Below, in pieces: positions 1 to 11,799 of a stretch of 64,000 nt of DNA. The notes under the pieces were generated by a model. That model saw only the letters and a list, made by a program, of their open reading frames with translations. It was not told where the DNA came from and made no database searches. The first letter of the stretch is position 1, and every line of letters begins with the position of its first letter. Made by a program: the position numbers and the translations under genes. The stretch is from the NCBI GenBank assembly GCA_035222895.1, contig JAVYIG010002102.1:62001-126000 (forward strand), written 5' to 3'. The stretch comes from Strongylocentrotus droebachiensis. Its lineage: Eukaryota > Echinodermata > Echinoidea > Camarodonta > Strongylocentrotidae.

Positions 1-288
1 TGATATATGTAAGTAGAATAACCGTTTGTTTAGGGGGAGGGGAGAGGGGAGGGGTGGAGGAGTGGGGGGCAGTGTTCTATCTAGAATACACAATGAAACT
101 TGAACTTGAGATAAAAACTGCCTTCTTGTTAAAGAAATTACACTGTATTATTAAACATTCAATTTTGGGGTTCGGTAACTGACTGTTTCAATAGTTCGTA
201 GAAATTCTTTTTCTAGTCGGGATTCCATTTTAATCAACGTGCTCAACGAAACTTATTAATACCCTTTTCACTTTAATATTCGTTGTAG

Positions 289-597
289 ATTACTGCCATT
301 GACATCTTTAGAATGGACTGCTCTCCAGACGTATTTGCGAGACTATGGAACAGCATGCATACTTGTATCCACCTCACACATATGGCGATATTTCAGGGTG
401 TTCGACACACCTTCTCGCATCAGATGGAGCCCCTGTACTCTGTCAAAAGCTTCTCCGCTACTCTACAGCTACCTGAATACTACGTGCTAATCATGATTTA
501 CCTTCCGAACCTCAGGGAACTCGTCATAGAACCCTATCGCCTTTTTTTTCCTGTACCGGGCTACGGTGTATTACCGAACTTCACCGATGATCAAGAG
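289..597 (+). CDS. LRR protein gene, exon A (first exon in window)
   Basis: Internal exon, phase 0 at both ends, encoding 103 residues without a stop. The acceptor is the TTGTAG after a pyrimidine-rich stretch ending at 288; the donor is GAG|GTACGG at 597/598. The peptide starts ITAIDIF and has a WNSMHT segment, a YSVKSFSATLQ segment and LPNLRELVIEPYR. It aligns by eye with the exons at 14836 and 15826 (W..LH.L..L, then a SVK.F.. block, then LP.L..L.I). This is the spacing of leucine-rich repeats. The gene start lies left of the window. An open frame continues past 597 to 921, but that part is low-complexity Phe/Leu/Ser sequence from a T-rich intron, so I end the exon at 597. The donor is weaker than in the later exons, so this 3' edge is less certain. 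Function unknown beyond an LRR fold. Confidence 0.6.
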
Positions 598-987
598 GTA
601 CGGTTCTTTTATGTTCACACTCATCGTAACTTTTACTCTGATGAGACACGTTATTTCCATAGCTACAGGAATGGTTCCTGTTGCTATGATAGGACGTGTC
701 AAGGTTTGTTTTGTTTCCGTCACGAAATTACTATTTATCTTTATTATTGTCTTTTCCTATCTCATTCTTTATCTTTAATATTCTATCAACTTCTCTTTCT
801 ATCTTTCTTTATGTATTTCTTTGTTTTTCCTGCTATCATTTTCTCTTTCTGTTTTTCTTATGTTTTTCTTTGTCTATCCATCTTTCATCTTCTCTTGTTT
901 CTTTTAATTTTCTATTATTAATAAATTTCTCTCTCTGTCTTTCCTAATGTTAGTCTTTGTTTTTCCTTCTTTCACTTGTTATGTTAT
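598..987. other. Start of intron 1, T-rich low-complexity sequence
   Basis: Pyrimidine-rich intronic sequence with many TTTCTT and TTTATT words. No gene or element end was recognised before the Helentron-like terminus at 988. Confidence 0.5.
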
Positions 988-1047
988 TAGGTGATACGTA
1001 CGTAGTAATACGTATCACCTATTGATTTCGTCAAGATTTTCCTTTAT
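988..1047 (+). mobile_element. Helentron-like element G, 5' end segment
   Basis: Starts with the palindrome at 988-1020 (TAGGTGATACGTA ... TACGTATCACCTA) followed by TTGATTTCGTCAAGATTTT. This is the same 5' end as the copy at 19525. It stops at a T|T site at 1047, where element A is inserted, and resumes at 3271 with the same internal sequence seen downstream of this end in the 19525 copy (TTTGTTCGCAGGATATCTC). Confidence 0.6.
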
Positions 1048-1266
1048 TAGGTGGTCTGTCGTAGACAGATCACCTATTGTTTTCGTCAGAATTTTCTTTC
1101 TTTATTTTTAGGATGTCTGTCGTAGACAGATCACCTTTTGTTTTCGTCAGAATTTTCTTTCTTTATTATTAGGTGGTATGTCACCGACAAACCACCTATT
1201 AGTTTCGTCAGGATTTTTCTTTCTTTCTTTATTATTTATTAGGTGGTCTGTCAACGACAGATCAGT
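1048..1266 (+). repeat. Four tandem copies of the element A 5' terminal palindrome
   Basis: Palindromes at 1048-1076, 1109-1137, 1170-1198 and 1240-1266, each followed by a TTTCGTCAG-ATTTTC block and a T-rich spacer. They are imperfect copies of one another, with changes mainly in the loop (GTAGAC, ACCGAC, AACGAC). Confidence 0.75.
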
Positions 1267-2300
1267 ATTGTTTTCGTCAGAATTTTCTTTCTTTATTATT
1301 ATTATTATTATTTTTTATTTTTTTATTTCTCCGCACTTTCTTATTCCGAGGATAACTCATGATCAGTTTAGTCAATTTTGGCACAGTCATAGTTCATTGC
1401 CATGATCATATCTTCATAACGGAAAGGCATTTCTTATTCATATTTATCATGATTGAGGTCAATATCCGTCTCAAATCCATTTTTACGTTTTAGGCCATTT
1501 TAAGCATTTCGCAAAAAAAAACGCGTCCTGGCATTTTGCAACATAAAATCGCCAAATTTTCATCATATTTGGCATATATTTTTCCAAGCATTTTGATATC
1601 TTGTTCACCTTTTTCTGACCATTAATAACGGAATGAGCGTCCATTTAAGATACATGTCCGTGCGTGCAAGCTCTTGTAATACATAGCATATATGGGCAAA
1701 AACATGCCTATACAAATTCTATTGTAGCTCTTTAGGATGCAAGGTGACCCCAATTTCGTTTTCATATTTTGCTAGAGTATGAATCGGAGATATGATTTCA
1801 TGTCTCATTTGACCCTCAATTAACTCATGACGTCATAATAATGGCCTCCGAACTCAAAATTGCAATTTGCATATTATGACGTCAGCATATTTTTGGAAAA
1901 TTGATTGTATCTCTGTAAATATTGATCGATTTTCTTCCAAATTTTGATATGTTCTAGCTGAGACAATTCTCTACAAAAGCAGTTCCACGATTTTTCGTTT
2001 TGACAAAGGAATCATGGCGTTTTTTTTGCGATTAAAGAAAGGCATGTCAATTTTTCACATTTTGCGTGTATTCTCTATGGGACATGACTTTTCTCAAAAC
2101 TGGATTCTACATTCCCGTCTTTTGCGAGCAATATCTCCGTCGTTTTAGCTTCGTTTTCGCTGAGCATCGAGTATGTTGTAGCTGATTGAGCTAGCACGAC
2201 TGTGCCCTTTATTTTTCAATCAGATGCCGGGATCATGCTCATATTTTACTTGCAAAGTGGGATTTGAGAATTCCATTTTCCGTTCACGTGTAATCGCTTT

Positions 2301-2375
2301 GGGAAATGTTTTGGTATATCGGTAATGCACTTGACTTCCGACCTCGAGTACCCTGGTTCGAGTCCGAGCGTCTCC
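2301..2375 (+). other. tRNA-like segment inside element A
   Basis: Has a B-box-like GGTTCGAGTCC (2354-2364) and an A-box-like TGGTATATCGGTAATGC upstream at the spacing of a tRNA gene. It ends in TCTCCAACA. The 5' GGGAAATG pairs only partly with the 3' end here; the same segment in the copy at 20770 forms a full 7-bp acceptor stem. Confidence 0.5.
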
Positions 2376-2693
2376 AACAATTATTTCTTCACTTTTTTCT
2401 CTTTCTGACCTTTCACTGTACCATCTCCTTTGATTATTAAATCACGTAGAATCGCATATAATGTAATAAACAACCCTTGTTACTTTATTATTACCCTGTT
2501 TTCACTTCATCCATTACTGTTTGCGTGTAATCCCTATGGGAGATGACTTTCTCTCAAATCTGGATTCTACATTCCTTTTTTTGCGAGCAATATCGCCGTT
2601 ATTTCTGCTTTGATTGTGTTGATTTTCGAGTATGTTGTAGCTAAGACTATATGCTATCTAAATCAACCCTCATTTTTTCATTAAGATGTCAGG

Positions 2694-2878
2694 ATCACGC
2701 TCATGATCATGATGATCATCATTATCACAGTGATGATAATCATCCTCATCAACATCATCATGATCATGATTATCATCATCATTATCATCATTATCATCGT
2801 CATCATCATCACTATTATCACATCAGCATCATCATGATTATCATTATCGTCATCATGACAATCATGATCATGATCAAG
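2694..2878. repeat. ATC/ATG microsatellite
   Basis: Interrupted trinucleotide run of CAT/ATC units near the 3' end of element A. His- and Asp-rich open frames across it on both strands are translation artefacts. Confidence 0.9.
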
Positions 2879-2959
2879 TAGTTCATTTATCAATACTTTG
2901 TTTCATATTCATTAGGCCTACTTTTTTGATATTTTTTTGCATTAAATTTGATCTTCAAA

Positions 2960-3180
2960 TCGATCGTTCATCAGTTCAGCTCATCAGTTCATCCGTTCTA
3001 GCTCATCAATTCAATTAATTTCACATCAGTTCAATCTATCAGTTCATCAGTTCAGCTCATCAGTTTAGTTCAGTTCATCAGTTCATCCGTTTTAGCTCAT
3101 CAATTCAATTAATTTCTCATCAGTTCAATCTATCAGTTTATCAGTACTTCATTCATCAATTCATATCTTAATACATCATT
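2960..3180. repeat. TCATCAGTTCA-type minisatellite
   Basis: Diverged tandem copies of a unit containing CATCAGTTCA / CATCAATTCAATTAATTTC, lying between the microsatellite and the 3' hairpin of element A. Confidence 0.75.
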
Positions 3181-3270
3181 TTATTGAGTAATTGAATTAA
3201 AGATGAGCATGATCTTAAGAATTGAAGACAGACCACTTTAATCGTCCTCATGACGAATTAAATTTCTAGT

Positions 3271-3895
3271 TTATTTATTTATTATTCTGCCATAATTTGT
3301 TCGCAGGATATCTCAAGAATGAATTAAACCATTATCATGAAACTTACCATGATGATAAATATTAGTCTAACTTAGAACTGTGTGACTTTTCAGTGACTCA
3401 TAATCATCCTGACGTCATTTTGTAAAATCAACTTAATATGATCATATCTTCATTACGGAAAGTCATTTCTCATTCATATTTATCATGATTAAGGTCATTA
3501 TGTCCGGTCAATTTCAGATCAATAAGCACGCGCGTAAAAGTACGTCAGCGCGTTAACGCGCACGCAAAATGTTAAATTATTCAAAATCGTCTAAAATTCA
3601 TTTTGCATACGTTATAGGCTATTTTAAGTATATTTTAAAAAATCGCGCAAATGCGCATGCGCGCGCGTTTTTGTTCGTCATTGCCTTACGCAACTTAGAA
3701 TTGCTTTTTTTTTTCTTTCATTATATTATCCATATTTTTCCAAACAATTTCATACCATGTTTATCTCTTTAAATCTATTAATAACGGAATGAGCGTCCGT
3801 TCAATATAAATGTCCGTACGCGAGAGTTCTTGTAATACATAGCATATATGGGCAAAAACGTGCCTATAAAAAGACCATTACAGCCCTTTGGTACT
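3271..3895 (+). mobile_element. Helentron-like element G, middle segment
   Basis: Continues element G after the element A insertion. It holds the conserved interior found in other copies: TTTGTTCGCAGGATATCTC, the GATCATATCTTCAT-ACGGAAA block, a run of GCGCGC-rich words near 3530-3665 and ATGGGCAAAAAC at 3848. It ends abruptly at 3895, where the LINE tail begins. The expected continuation (CATATTTAGATAGA-TATGAG in the copy at 19525) reappears near 13725. Confidence 0.5.
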
Positions 3896-3959
3896 TTTTA
3901 TTTATTTATTTATTTCACTTCTTTATTCAGGGTAGTCTGTTCAGTAAACAAAAATAAAA

Positions 3960-4562
3960 ACCTGGTCTTCCACAGAGCCCTGCTTATAAAAACAGCACAT
4001 TAAAAATTACATAAATTACAATTAGAACTGTACAGTATCGGATTATTAAACATTTAACACAATGTATGCATGCTTTAGATAATAATAAAAATCAAGTACA
4101 AAATAAGTTAAACAAAAACATGGGAATACATTAACTGAGTATAAGATTACACAAAAGAAAAACAGTTCATTTATGATAATTGTAGGCATTGTATGGTAAT
4201 GGAGTCAAGCAACATGACAAAAACTGAATCATAATAAATAATGATAAAATCAACTATGAAAATAAGTTCAACAAAAACATGGGATACATTAACTGAGTAT
4301 AAGATTACACAAAAGAACAACAGTTCATTAATGATAATTGTAAGCATTGTATGATAATGGAGTCAAGTAACATGACGAAAACTGAATAGATAATGATAAA
4401 TTCAACTATGAAAAATAAATTAAACATTGTATGGTAATGGAGTAAAGTAACATTTCAAAAACTGAATAGATAATGATAAAATCAACTATGAAAATAAATT
4501 AAACCAAAACATAGTAATACATTAACTGAATATAATATTGCACAAAAGAACAACAGTTTAGA
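3960..4562 (-). repeat. Tandem repeats in LINE 3' UTR
   Basis: Three to four diverged units of roughly 150 bp or more, recognisable by AACAAAAACATGGG, ACATTAACTGAGTATAAG, GATAATTGTA-GCATTGTATG and TGATAAAATCAACTATGAAA. A stray unit at 6613-6667 is separated by the insertion of element B. Confidence 0.7.
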
Positions 4563-6612
4563 ACTAGACTTGAATTCGTCACTTAGACGAATTAGGTGAT
4601 ACGTATAATATTTAGGTACATAACAAAGAATGCATTACACGATATTATACTATTTTATAAAATACTTCTCCCATTATGATCTATCCATATGTGAAGTTTA
4701 AATTATGTCGATCCCTTGATCAATATGGATCTAGGGAAGTTAGATTGAGTCAACATATGACCATTGACTCTATGCAGTAACCAGTTACACCTTTGACTCT
4801 AATTTACATCATGAAGAACACATTTTGACGATTTTATCTTATTCAAAGAAATGAAAATGTAATTGATAAATGATTATCATCATGATAATGATGATCATGA
4901 TGATCATGATGATCATGATGGTATCGATGATGATCATGATCATAAGCGTGATCCTGACATCTTATTGAATAAATGAGGAATGATTTAGATAGCATATAGT
5001 CTCAGCTACAACATACTAAAAAATCAACAAAATCCAAGCAGAAATAACGGCGATATTGCTCGCAAAAGACAGGAATGTATAATCCAGATTTGAGAAAAAG
5101 TCATCTCCCATAGGGATTACACGCAAATAGTAATGGATTAAGTGAAAATAGGGTAACAATAAAGTAAATAGGGTTGTTTATTACATTATTTGCGATTCTA
5201 CGTGTTTTAATAATCAAAGGAGATGGTACAGTGAAAGGTCAAAAGGAAAAAAAAAGTTAAGAAAAAAATTGTTGAAGACACCCGGACTCGAACTCGGGAT
5301 CTCAAGGTCGAAAGTCAAGTGCGTTACCGATATACCAAAACATTTCCCATAGCGATTACACGTAAACGGAAAATGGAATTCTCAAATCCCACTTTGCAAG
5401 TAAAATATGAGCATGATCCCGGCATATGATCGAAAAATAAAGTGCACATTGGAGATAGCTTATTGTCTCAGCTACAACATACCCGAAGCTCACCGAAAAC
5501 AAAGTTAAAACAACGGAGATGTTGCTCGCGAAAGACGGAAATGTAGAATCCAGTTTTGAGAAATAGTCATGTCCCATAGACAATACACGCAAAATGTGAA
5601 AAATTGACATGCCTCCTTTAATCGCAAAAATACGCCATGATAACTTTGTCAAACTGGAAAATTGTGGACACTGCATTTGTAGAAAATTATTTCAGCTAGA
5701 ACACATCAAAATTTGGAAGAAAAAAAATCAATATTAACAGAGATACAATCAATTTTCCAAAAATATGCATACGTCATAATATGCAAATTTAAATTTCGAG
5801 TTCGGAGGCCATTATAATGATGTCATGAGTTAATTGAGGGTCAAATGAGACATGAAATCATATTTCCAACTCATAATCTATCTAAATATTAAAAGATATT
5901 GGAAGTTTCCACCCATTCTGAAGAGTAACAATGAATTTTGTATAGGCATGTTTTTGCCCATGTATGGTGGATAAAGATAGCGCAAATCCGCGCGTGCTGT
6001 CAACTTTGACGGACGCTCATTGTGTTATTAAAAGGTGAACAAGTTATCAAAATGCTTGGAAAAATGTACCAAATATGATGACAGAAAAAAATCGGCGATT
6101 CTATGTTGCAAAATGCCAGTATGCGCGTGTGCGTAATGCTCCATATGTCCTGAAACGTATGTAAAAAAAAATTGGGATGATTTGGAGCATTTAAAAAAAA
6201 TTCGCGCGCGTAAACGCGCGGACAAAAGCGTACGCGCATTTTTTGACCTGAAATTGACCGGACGGATATTGATCTTATTCATGATAAATATGAATGAAAA
6301 ATTACTTTCCGTTATGAAAATATGATCATAAGTTGATTTTCACAAAATGGCGCCTGGATGACGTCACGATGATTTTGAGTCTTTGAAAAGTCACGCAGTT
6401 CTAAGTTAGACTAAGATCTATCATCTTTAAAAGTTTCATGACAATGGCTTTATTCAATCTTGAGATATCCTGCGAACAAAATCGAGGAAGAATAATAAAA
6501 GAAAAGAAAATCTTGACGAAATCAATAGGTGATACGTTGACTTCGTTACGTATCACCTAAAAATCTTGACGAAATCAATAGGTGATACGTTGACTTCGTT
6601 ACGTATCACCTA
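4563..6612 (-). mobile_element. Helentron-like element B (GGTGATACGTA family)
   Basis: Complete minus-strand copy of about 2.05 kb. The left edge (its 3' end) is ACTAGACTTG followed by the hairpin AATTCGTC-acttA-GACGAATT and AGGTGATACGTA. The right edge (its 5' end) has the palindrome TAGGTGATACGT...ACGTATCACCTA twice, at 6526-6559 and 6579-6612. The interior has the ATC microsatellite at about 4872-4952, a tRNA-like segment at 5274-5349 and the GCGCGC-rich region near 6200, in the same order as the 19525 copy. It sits in the LINE 3' UTR at a T|T-type site. No coding sequence found. Confidence 0.65.
5274..5349 (-). other. tRNA-like segment inside element B
   Basis: Minus-strand counterpart of the segments at 2301 and 20770. 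The plus strand shows GGACTCGAACTCGGG, the complement of a B-box-like stretch, and GCGTTACCGATATACCA, the complement of the A-box-like part. Confidence 0.5.
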
Positions 6613-6849
6613 ATTAATGATAATTGTAAGCATTGTAAAATGGAGTCAAGTAACATGATAAAAATCAACTAGACTTTAATTCGTCACTTTGACGAATTAG
6701 GTGATACGTAATTATGCTCATGTGTAACATAATGAAGAACGCATTTTCACGATTTCATCTTTCGTTATAATATACTACTCCCATTTTGATATATCCATGA
6801 GTCAAGTTTCAACTGTGTAGGGCAGAGGGAGACAGAGCAACAGAATAAG

Positions 6850-6975
6850 AGGGAGGCAAGGCAAGAGAGAGAGAGAGAGAGGGAGAGGGTGAAAGAGTAG
6901 AGAGAGAGAGAGAGAGAGGGGAGGGTGAAAGAGTAGAGAGAGAGAGATATAGATAGATGCAGAGACAGACCAAAC
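6850..6975. repeat. GA-rich simple repeat
   Basis: GAGAGA runs with GGGTGAAAGAGTAGAGAG units. Ser/Leu-rich open frames on the minus strand are artefacts of this composition. Confidence 0.9.
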
Positions 6976-7439
6976 AAGCGAGAGGGGCAGAACATCAGAG
7001 GAAAAGGGAAACAGAGCAAGAGATAGGAGAGAGAGAGATGCAATTGAGAACAATGCTTTCCATATTTCTAGCATAAATAAGCTCTTGTGAATACTGATCT
7101 TGAAAGTGATGACGATATTAGAATGATGACCATGATTAAAAGTGGCACAGCGCCCCCTTCAGGTTTTCGATAGAGGATTAAACTGTTTACTTATACTAAA
7201 CAAGCTCAAAACACCTTTTTTTATAAATATTACAAAATGTACAAAGGGATTTATTTAATCCTGATTTAATATAAAATATGAGTAAGATATTAATATTGTA
7301 CCCATCCATAACCCAACATTTATGATGTTAAATCTAGAAACGATTGTTAGTATGCATGGCAGTGAATAGCCAAAAGATAGAAATTGCCTCGAATTTCCTT
7401 GGATTAAATTGTTATACATAATATAAGACAAGCTGAGAT

Positions 7440-7665
7440 GATACAGAGTGAAAGGTGAGAGTAGAGAAAGTGAGAGAGGCAGAGGCAGAAGGAGACAGGT
7501 CAAGAGAGGAAGAGGGAAAGGGAAACAGTGAGAGGGAGAGGGTGAAAGTGTAAGAGAGAGGGAGAGAACAAGAGAGATGAAGATGAGAGAGACCAAGAGA
7601 AGGAGAGAGGCAGAACAAGACTAGGTGAAGGGGGACAGAGCAAGAGAGAAAAGAGAGAGAGAGGG
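7440..7665. repeat. GA-rich simple repeat
   Basis: A second purine-rich tract in element C (AGAGAGGCAGAG, GAGAGGGAGAGGG). Confidence 0.85.
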
Positions 7666-8904
7666 GAGAGATGTAATTGAGAAAAATGCCTTCAATATTT
7701 CTAGCATAAATAGCTAGGCTCTTGAATTACGATCATGACAGTGTGCCGAAACTGCCGATGATGATATAATGATAATGTTCATGAATACGATAATGAACAT
7801 ACATTGTGTTAATCCAAAAAGATACAATTTATCATTACAAAATATGATGTTATTTAAAAGTTTATACTGAAATTCCCTGATGACCATGATTACGAGTGGT
7901 ATAGCGCCCCCTTCTGGTATTTGATAGAGATTTGTAGAATCAGGATTTCAGAAAAAAACACGCAAAATAAGAAAATTCTGAAATGTCGCCTTTAATTGAA
8001 ATTTTCACTATGATAATTTTCTTAGCTACACCGTATCAAAATTTGGGAGAACATTGAGCACAAATAAGCTAGATAGTGCTCAAAGATAAATGTCATGTAG
8101 ATTCATGATGTGAACAAAATTCCCCTTCCATAGACATAACACGCAAATTAAGAAAATTCTGACATGTGGCCTTTAATTAAATTCTTTACTATCATGACAT
8201 CATTAAAATGAAAATCAGTGTACACTGATCTTGTGGACAATTGCCTCAACTACAAAATATTAAAATCTAAAAGATAATCGATGAATATTGAGAGAAATAC
8301 ACTAAATAAAGAGCTAAACATGGTATCAAATTGTTCGGAAAAATATGAGGAATATTCTGTCAAAAGTTTTTGCGGAGGGATTATTTTTCGTTCGGCCGTG
8401 ACGAACGAAAACGTGCAAAAATGCGTGTTTTGCGTGATTTTTTATGAAATGCTTATAATGGCCTGAAACGTATGCAAAAAAAATTCAAGACGATTTTGAG
8501 CAATTTAAAATTTTACGCGCGCATTAACGCGCGCACCTACGCGTACGCGCATTTTTGCGCGCATTTATTGACCTGAAATTGACCCGACAAATATTGACCT
8601 TGATCATGACACATATGAATGAAAAATTACTTTCCGTTATGAAGATATGATCATAAGTTGATTTTCACAAAATGGCGCCTGGATGACGTCACGATAATTT
8701 TGAGTCTTTGAAAATTCACGCAGTTCTAAGTTAGACTAAGATCTATCATCATTGAAAGTTTCATGATAATGGCGTTATTGAGTCTTGAGATATCCTGCGA
8801 ACAAAATCGAGGAAGAATAAATAATAAATAAAAATCTTGACGAAATCAATAGGTGATACGTAGACTTCGTTACGTATCACCTAACTATGCAGAAGAACAC
8901 CTTA

Positions 8905-11790
8905 TCATGCGAGATTTTCTTTTAGAGCTCTCTTAAAGACTGCTAGGCTCTGTGCTTCTTTAAATTCAAGTGGAAGATCATTCCAAATTTCACTCCCTGA
9001 ATAAATGAATGACTTCCTGTAAAATTCTGTTTTACATTTTGGCAATCGCAACATTTTCTTATCTGTGTTGCGAGTTATTCGTTTTGAAACATCGTCGACG
9101 AGTATAAATCTGTCATGAACGATTCCGGGTGTTATTCTATTTACATATTTATACATTAAACAGCACATTGTTTTCCAGAACAATTTATCAAGAGTTGGCC
9201 AGCATATTGACTGTAATACATCAAGGGACGGTATATACCATGACTTATTTGATACTATGTAGGCAGCTCTTTTGTGTAATTTGTTTAAGGTATTGAAATT
9301 CCAGACACTTCTGCGCGACCATACATTACAACAGTAAAGAACATGGGGTATAATGTACCCCCAATATAATTATATCAGATAATTGTTTAGTAGAAAAATA
9401 TGTTTTTAATCTTCTTATAGTTTTTGTTTCACCTTTAAAGACACCTTTTCAGTATGTATCTTAAAGTCAAGGCTAGTGTCTATGGTTACACCTTAACACC
9501 TAGATTCATCAACACATTCAACAGATTTACCCTTTAATGTAACATGCAACTTTAGATTTGAAAATCGATGTAATTTTTGCCTTGAGCCTATTAGCATGAC
9601 TTTGGTCTTCTCTGGATTGGTGATCAACTTGTTTCTGTCAACCCATTCATTTACTTCTTGCATTACATTGTTAAGCTGGATTTCTATATCTGTTGGACTG
9701 TTTCCATAAACGGATATTGTCGTGTCATCCGCGTAAATATAAACATTCCCTTTACTTATATGCGTGGGAAGATCGTTTATCATGACTGTAAACAGGAGGG
9801 GCCCAAGGATTGAACCCTGAGCCACTCCTGTGTTGACATTCATGATGTTTGACTTTTTATTTTGCACTGAAACATATTGTTTTCTGTCATTAAGATAGGA
9901 CCTAAACCAAGTGAGACATTTATCAGAACAACCGTATTGAGAATACGGTGATCTACCATGTCGAACGCTTTGCGTAAGTCTATGAGTGATAATCCATTCA
10001 CGTACCCTTTATCAACATTCATTGCTAATTCATCGACCATACAGATTAGGGCGGTCTCACATGAATGATTAGGTCGAAAACCGAACTGTTTGGGGTTAAG
10101 TAGTCGTTTTTCTGACAGATATTCAAGGAGATTCTTATTCACTGCCTTTTCTATTATTTTGGATAAGACAGGGAGAATGGCTATCGGCCTATAATTACAT
10201 ACTTGAAATTTATCTCCACTCTTAAAGATGGGTTGTATTCTTGCTATTTTCCATGCAGCAGGAACTACACCCGTTGTCAGTGACAGATTGTATAAATACG
10301 TCAGAGTATCTATGACAATGTTAATGTTACAAACATGTTTCAAAATCTTGACACTTAGTCCATCATTCCCTGTAGCCTTGGTTATCGGGAAACCCTTAAT
10401 TTCTTTCTTTACAAACTCACTATCAATAACTGGCAGATCAAACAATTCTGTGGGTTCCGACCGATTATCTTCGGCTGTACTGCATTTTGTGGTTATCACT
10501 TCATCACCTGATGCTCCGAAATTGTCTGTTAAACTTTTCACAGCACTACTAAAATAATTACTGAAAATATTTGCTACTTCTCCCGAATCAGTTATTTCAT
10601 TTCTCGAGACTTGTAACGTTATCTTTTCAGACACGTTTGCATTTGTTAAACTCTTTAATGTTTTCCATAGGGCACCAGGATTACCCTTATTCTCTTGAAG
10701 AAGAGAGTCAACATATCCTTCTTTTGTTGATTAACCATCCTATTGACTAAATTTCTGTAATGTTTGTATCTATTCCACATTAAATCACTTTTAGTTTGTA
10801 GAGCTTTCTTATGAAAGTGATCACGAGTATTCATCAATTGAATGGTGTCACCAGAAACCCATGGACAAGGATTCCTACGCATACGTTTACTTTTAAGTGG
10901 TGCAAATTTGTTCACAACTTCCATTGTTAGGTTATACCATTTCTCCCACGCTTCATTGACATCTGTAATTTGAAATATGTCGTTGAAAGGCTTTTGTGTC
11001 ATTGAAACTACAAATCCTTCATAATCAAATTTGGAGAAATCCCGCCAGCTTATTAAGTTTTCCAAGGGTTTGTGGCAACTCTCACCATAAATTGTAAAAG
11101 TTAAGAAATGATCGCTAAAGAAGGTTTTATATACACCAGTGACAATATGTTTGTCTGGGTTGGTAGAATAAATATGATCGATTATCGATTTTGATGACAT
11201 AGTGACTCGGGTAGGAACATTAACTAATTGTGTGCATAAGAAACCAGTCATCAAAGATGACAAATGTTTTGCATCTGAATTTAACCTATCCTGACATAAA
11301 TCACAATTAAAGTCTCCCAGTAAAATCATTTCTACATCGTCGCTAATCGCCCTTTCCATCATACAAGAGATTTGGTCGAAATACTCTACTGGAACATTTG
11401 GTGGTCTATATAATACACAAATCAGAAGAGTTTCGTTACGAGATACTTTAACCTTTACACATATGGCTTCCAGTTCATTTACATAGTCTAGCCGTGTATA
11501 GTTAATGTCTCTTCGTATATAAAGAGCTACACCTCCACCGTGTCTCGTTCTGTCTTTACGAATAATGTTGTAGTCCTCTATTAATAGTTCGGAGTCTGGT
11601 ATGGTCTCATCACAGTGAGTTTCTGTTATAGCTATAATATCGAATGGATTATATTTTACAGTATATTTTAGATCATCTATCTTGGCTGGTAACGAATTGA
11701 TATTTAAATGGCAAATTTTTAGACCATTTCCACTAAATGGCTTGATATATCCGTTTTCCAGACTATACTATGCATCATTTTCATCTGCAG
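8905..11790 (-). pseudogene. CR1-like LINE ORF2: endonuclease and reverse transcriptase
   Basis: Broken ORF2 read on the minus strand. The AP-endonuclease part lies at about 11740-11260: LKICHLNINSLPAKIDDL, then ITETH, then RHGGGVALYIRRD, then LLGDFNCDL. A linker (NPCPWVSGDT near 10855) follows. The RT starts near 10600, with YRPIAILPVLSKIIEK, QFGFRPNHSCETAL and LIDLRKAFDMVDH (10634-9950), GVAQGSILGPLLF and YADDT (9840-9710). The C-terminal tail at 9183-8905 includes YSGSEIWNDLP. There is a frameshift near 10650-10700, a gap between the RT A and B motif blocks near 9850-9950, and frame loss between 9490 and 9184. Normal product: nicking of target DNA and target-primed reverse transcription. 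This copy cannot make it. Confidence 0.8.
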
Positions 11791-11799
11791 TATTTGTAG

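Larger units (their letters stand above)
1048..3270 (+). mobile_element. Helentron-like nonautonomous element A (GGTGGTCTGTC family)
   Basis: About 2.2 kb with no credible coding sequence. The 5' end is the palindrome TAGGTGGTCTGTC...GACAGATCACCTA followed by TTGTTTTCGTCAGAATTTTC; this end occurs four times in a row. The 3' end has the half-palindrome GACAGACCACTTTA, then a hairpin (TAATCGTC, short loop, GACGAATTA), then AAATTTCTAG|T. Subterminal inverted repeats, a 3' hairpin followed by CTAG, and insertion between two T residues are features described for Helentrons and their nonautonomous relatives. Inside are a tRNA-like segment (2301-2375), an ATC microsatellite (2694-2878) and TCAGTTCA-type repeats (2960-3180). 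The superfamily call is inference; the ends are defined by comparison with the other copies in this window. Confidence 0.55.
6668..8883 (-). mobile_element. Helentron-like element C (GGTGATACGTA family)
   Basis: Second complete minus-strand copy, about 2.2 kb, 55 bp from element B. The left edge is ACTAGACTTTAATTCGTC with the hairpin to GACGAATTAGGTGATACG; the right edge is the palindrome at 8850-8883. The flanks (ATCAA and CTATG) rejoin to the host LINE word ATCAACTATG, supporting a clean insertion. The interior differs from element B, with two purine-rich GA arrays and no tRNA-like segment, but shares the ends and the GCGCGC / GATCATAAGTTGATTTTCAC blocks near 8500-8700. Confidence 0.6.

Noticed and set aside
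313-921. 202-residue open frame taken as one protein
   Set aside because: Only the part up to 597 looks like protein; the rest is Phe/Leu/Ser-rich translation of a T-rich intron after a donor-like GTACGG.
2651-2893. His/Asp/Met-rich open frames on both strands
   Set aside because: They translate an ATC/ATG microsatellite.
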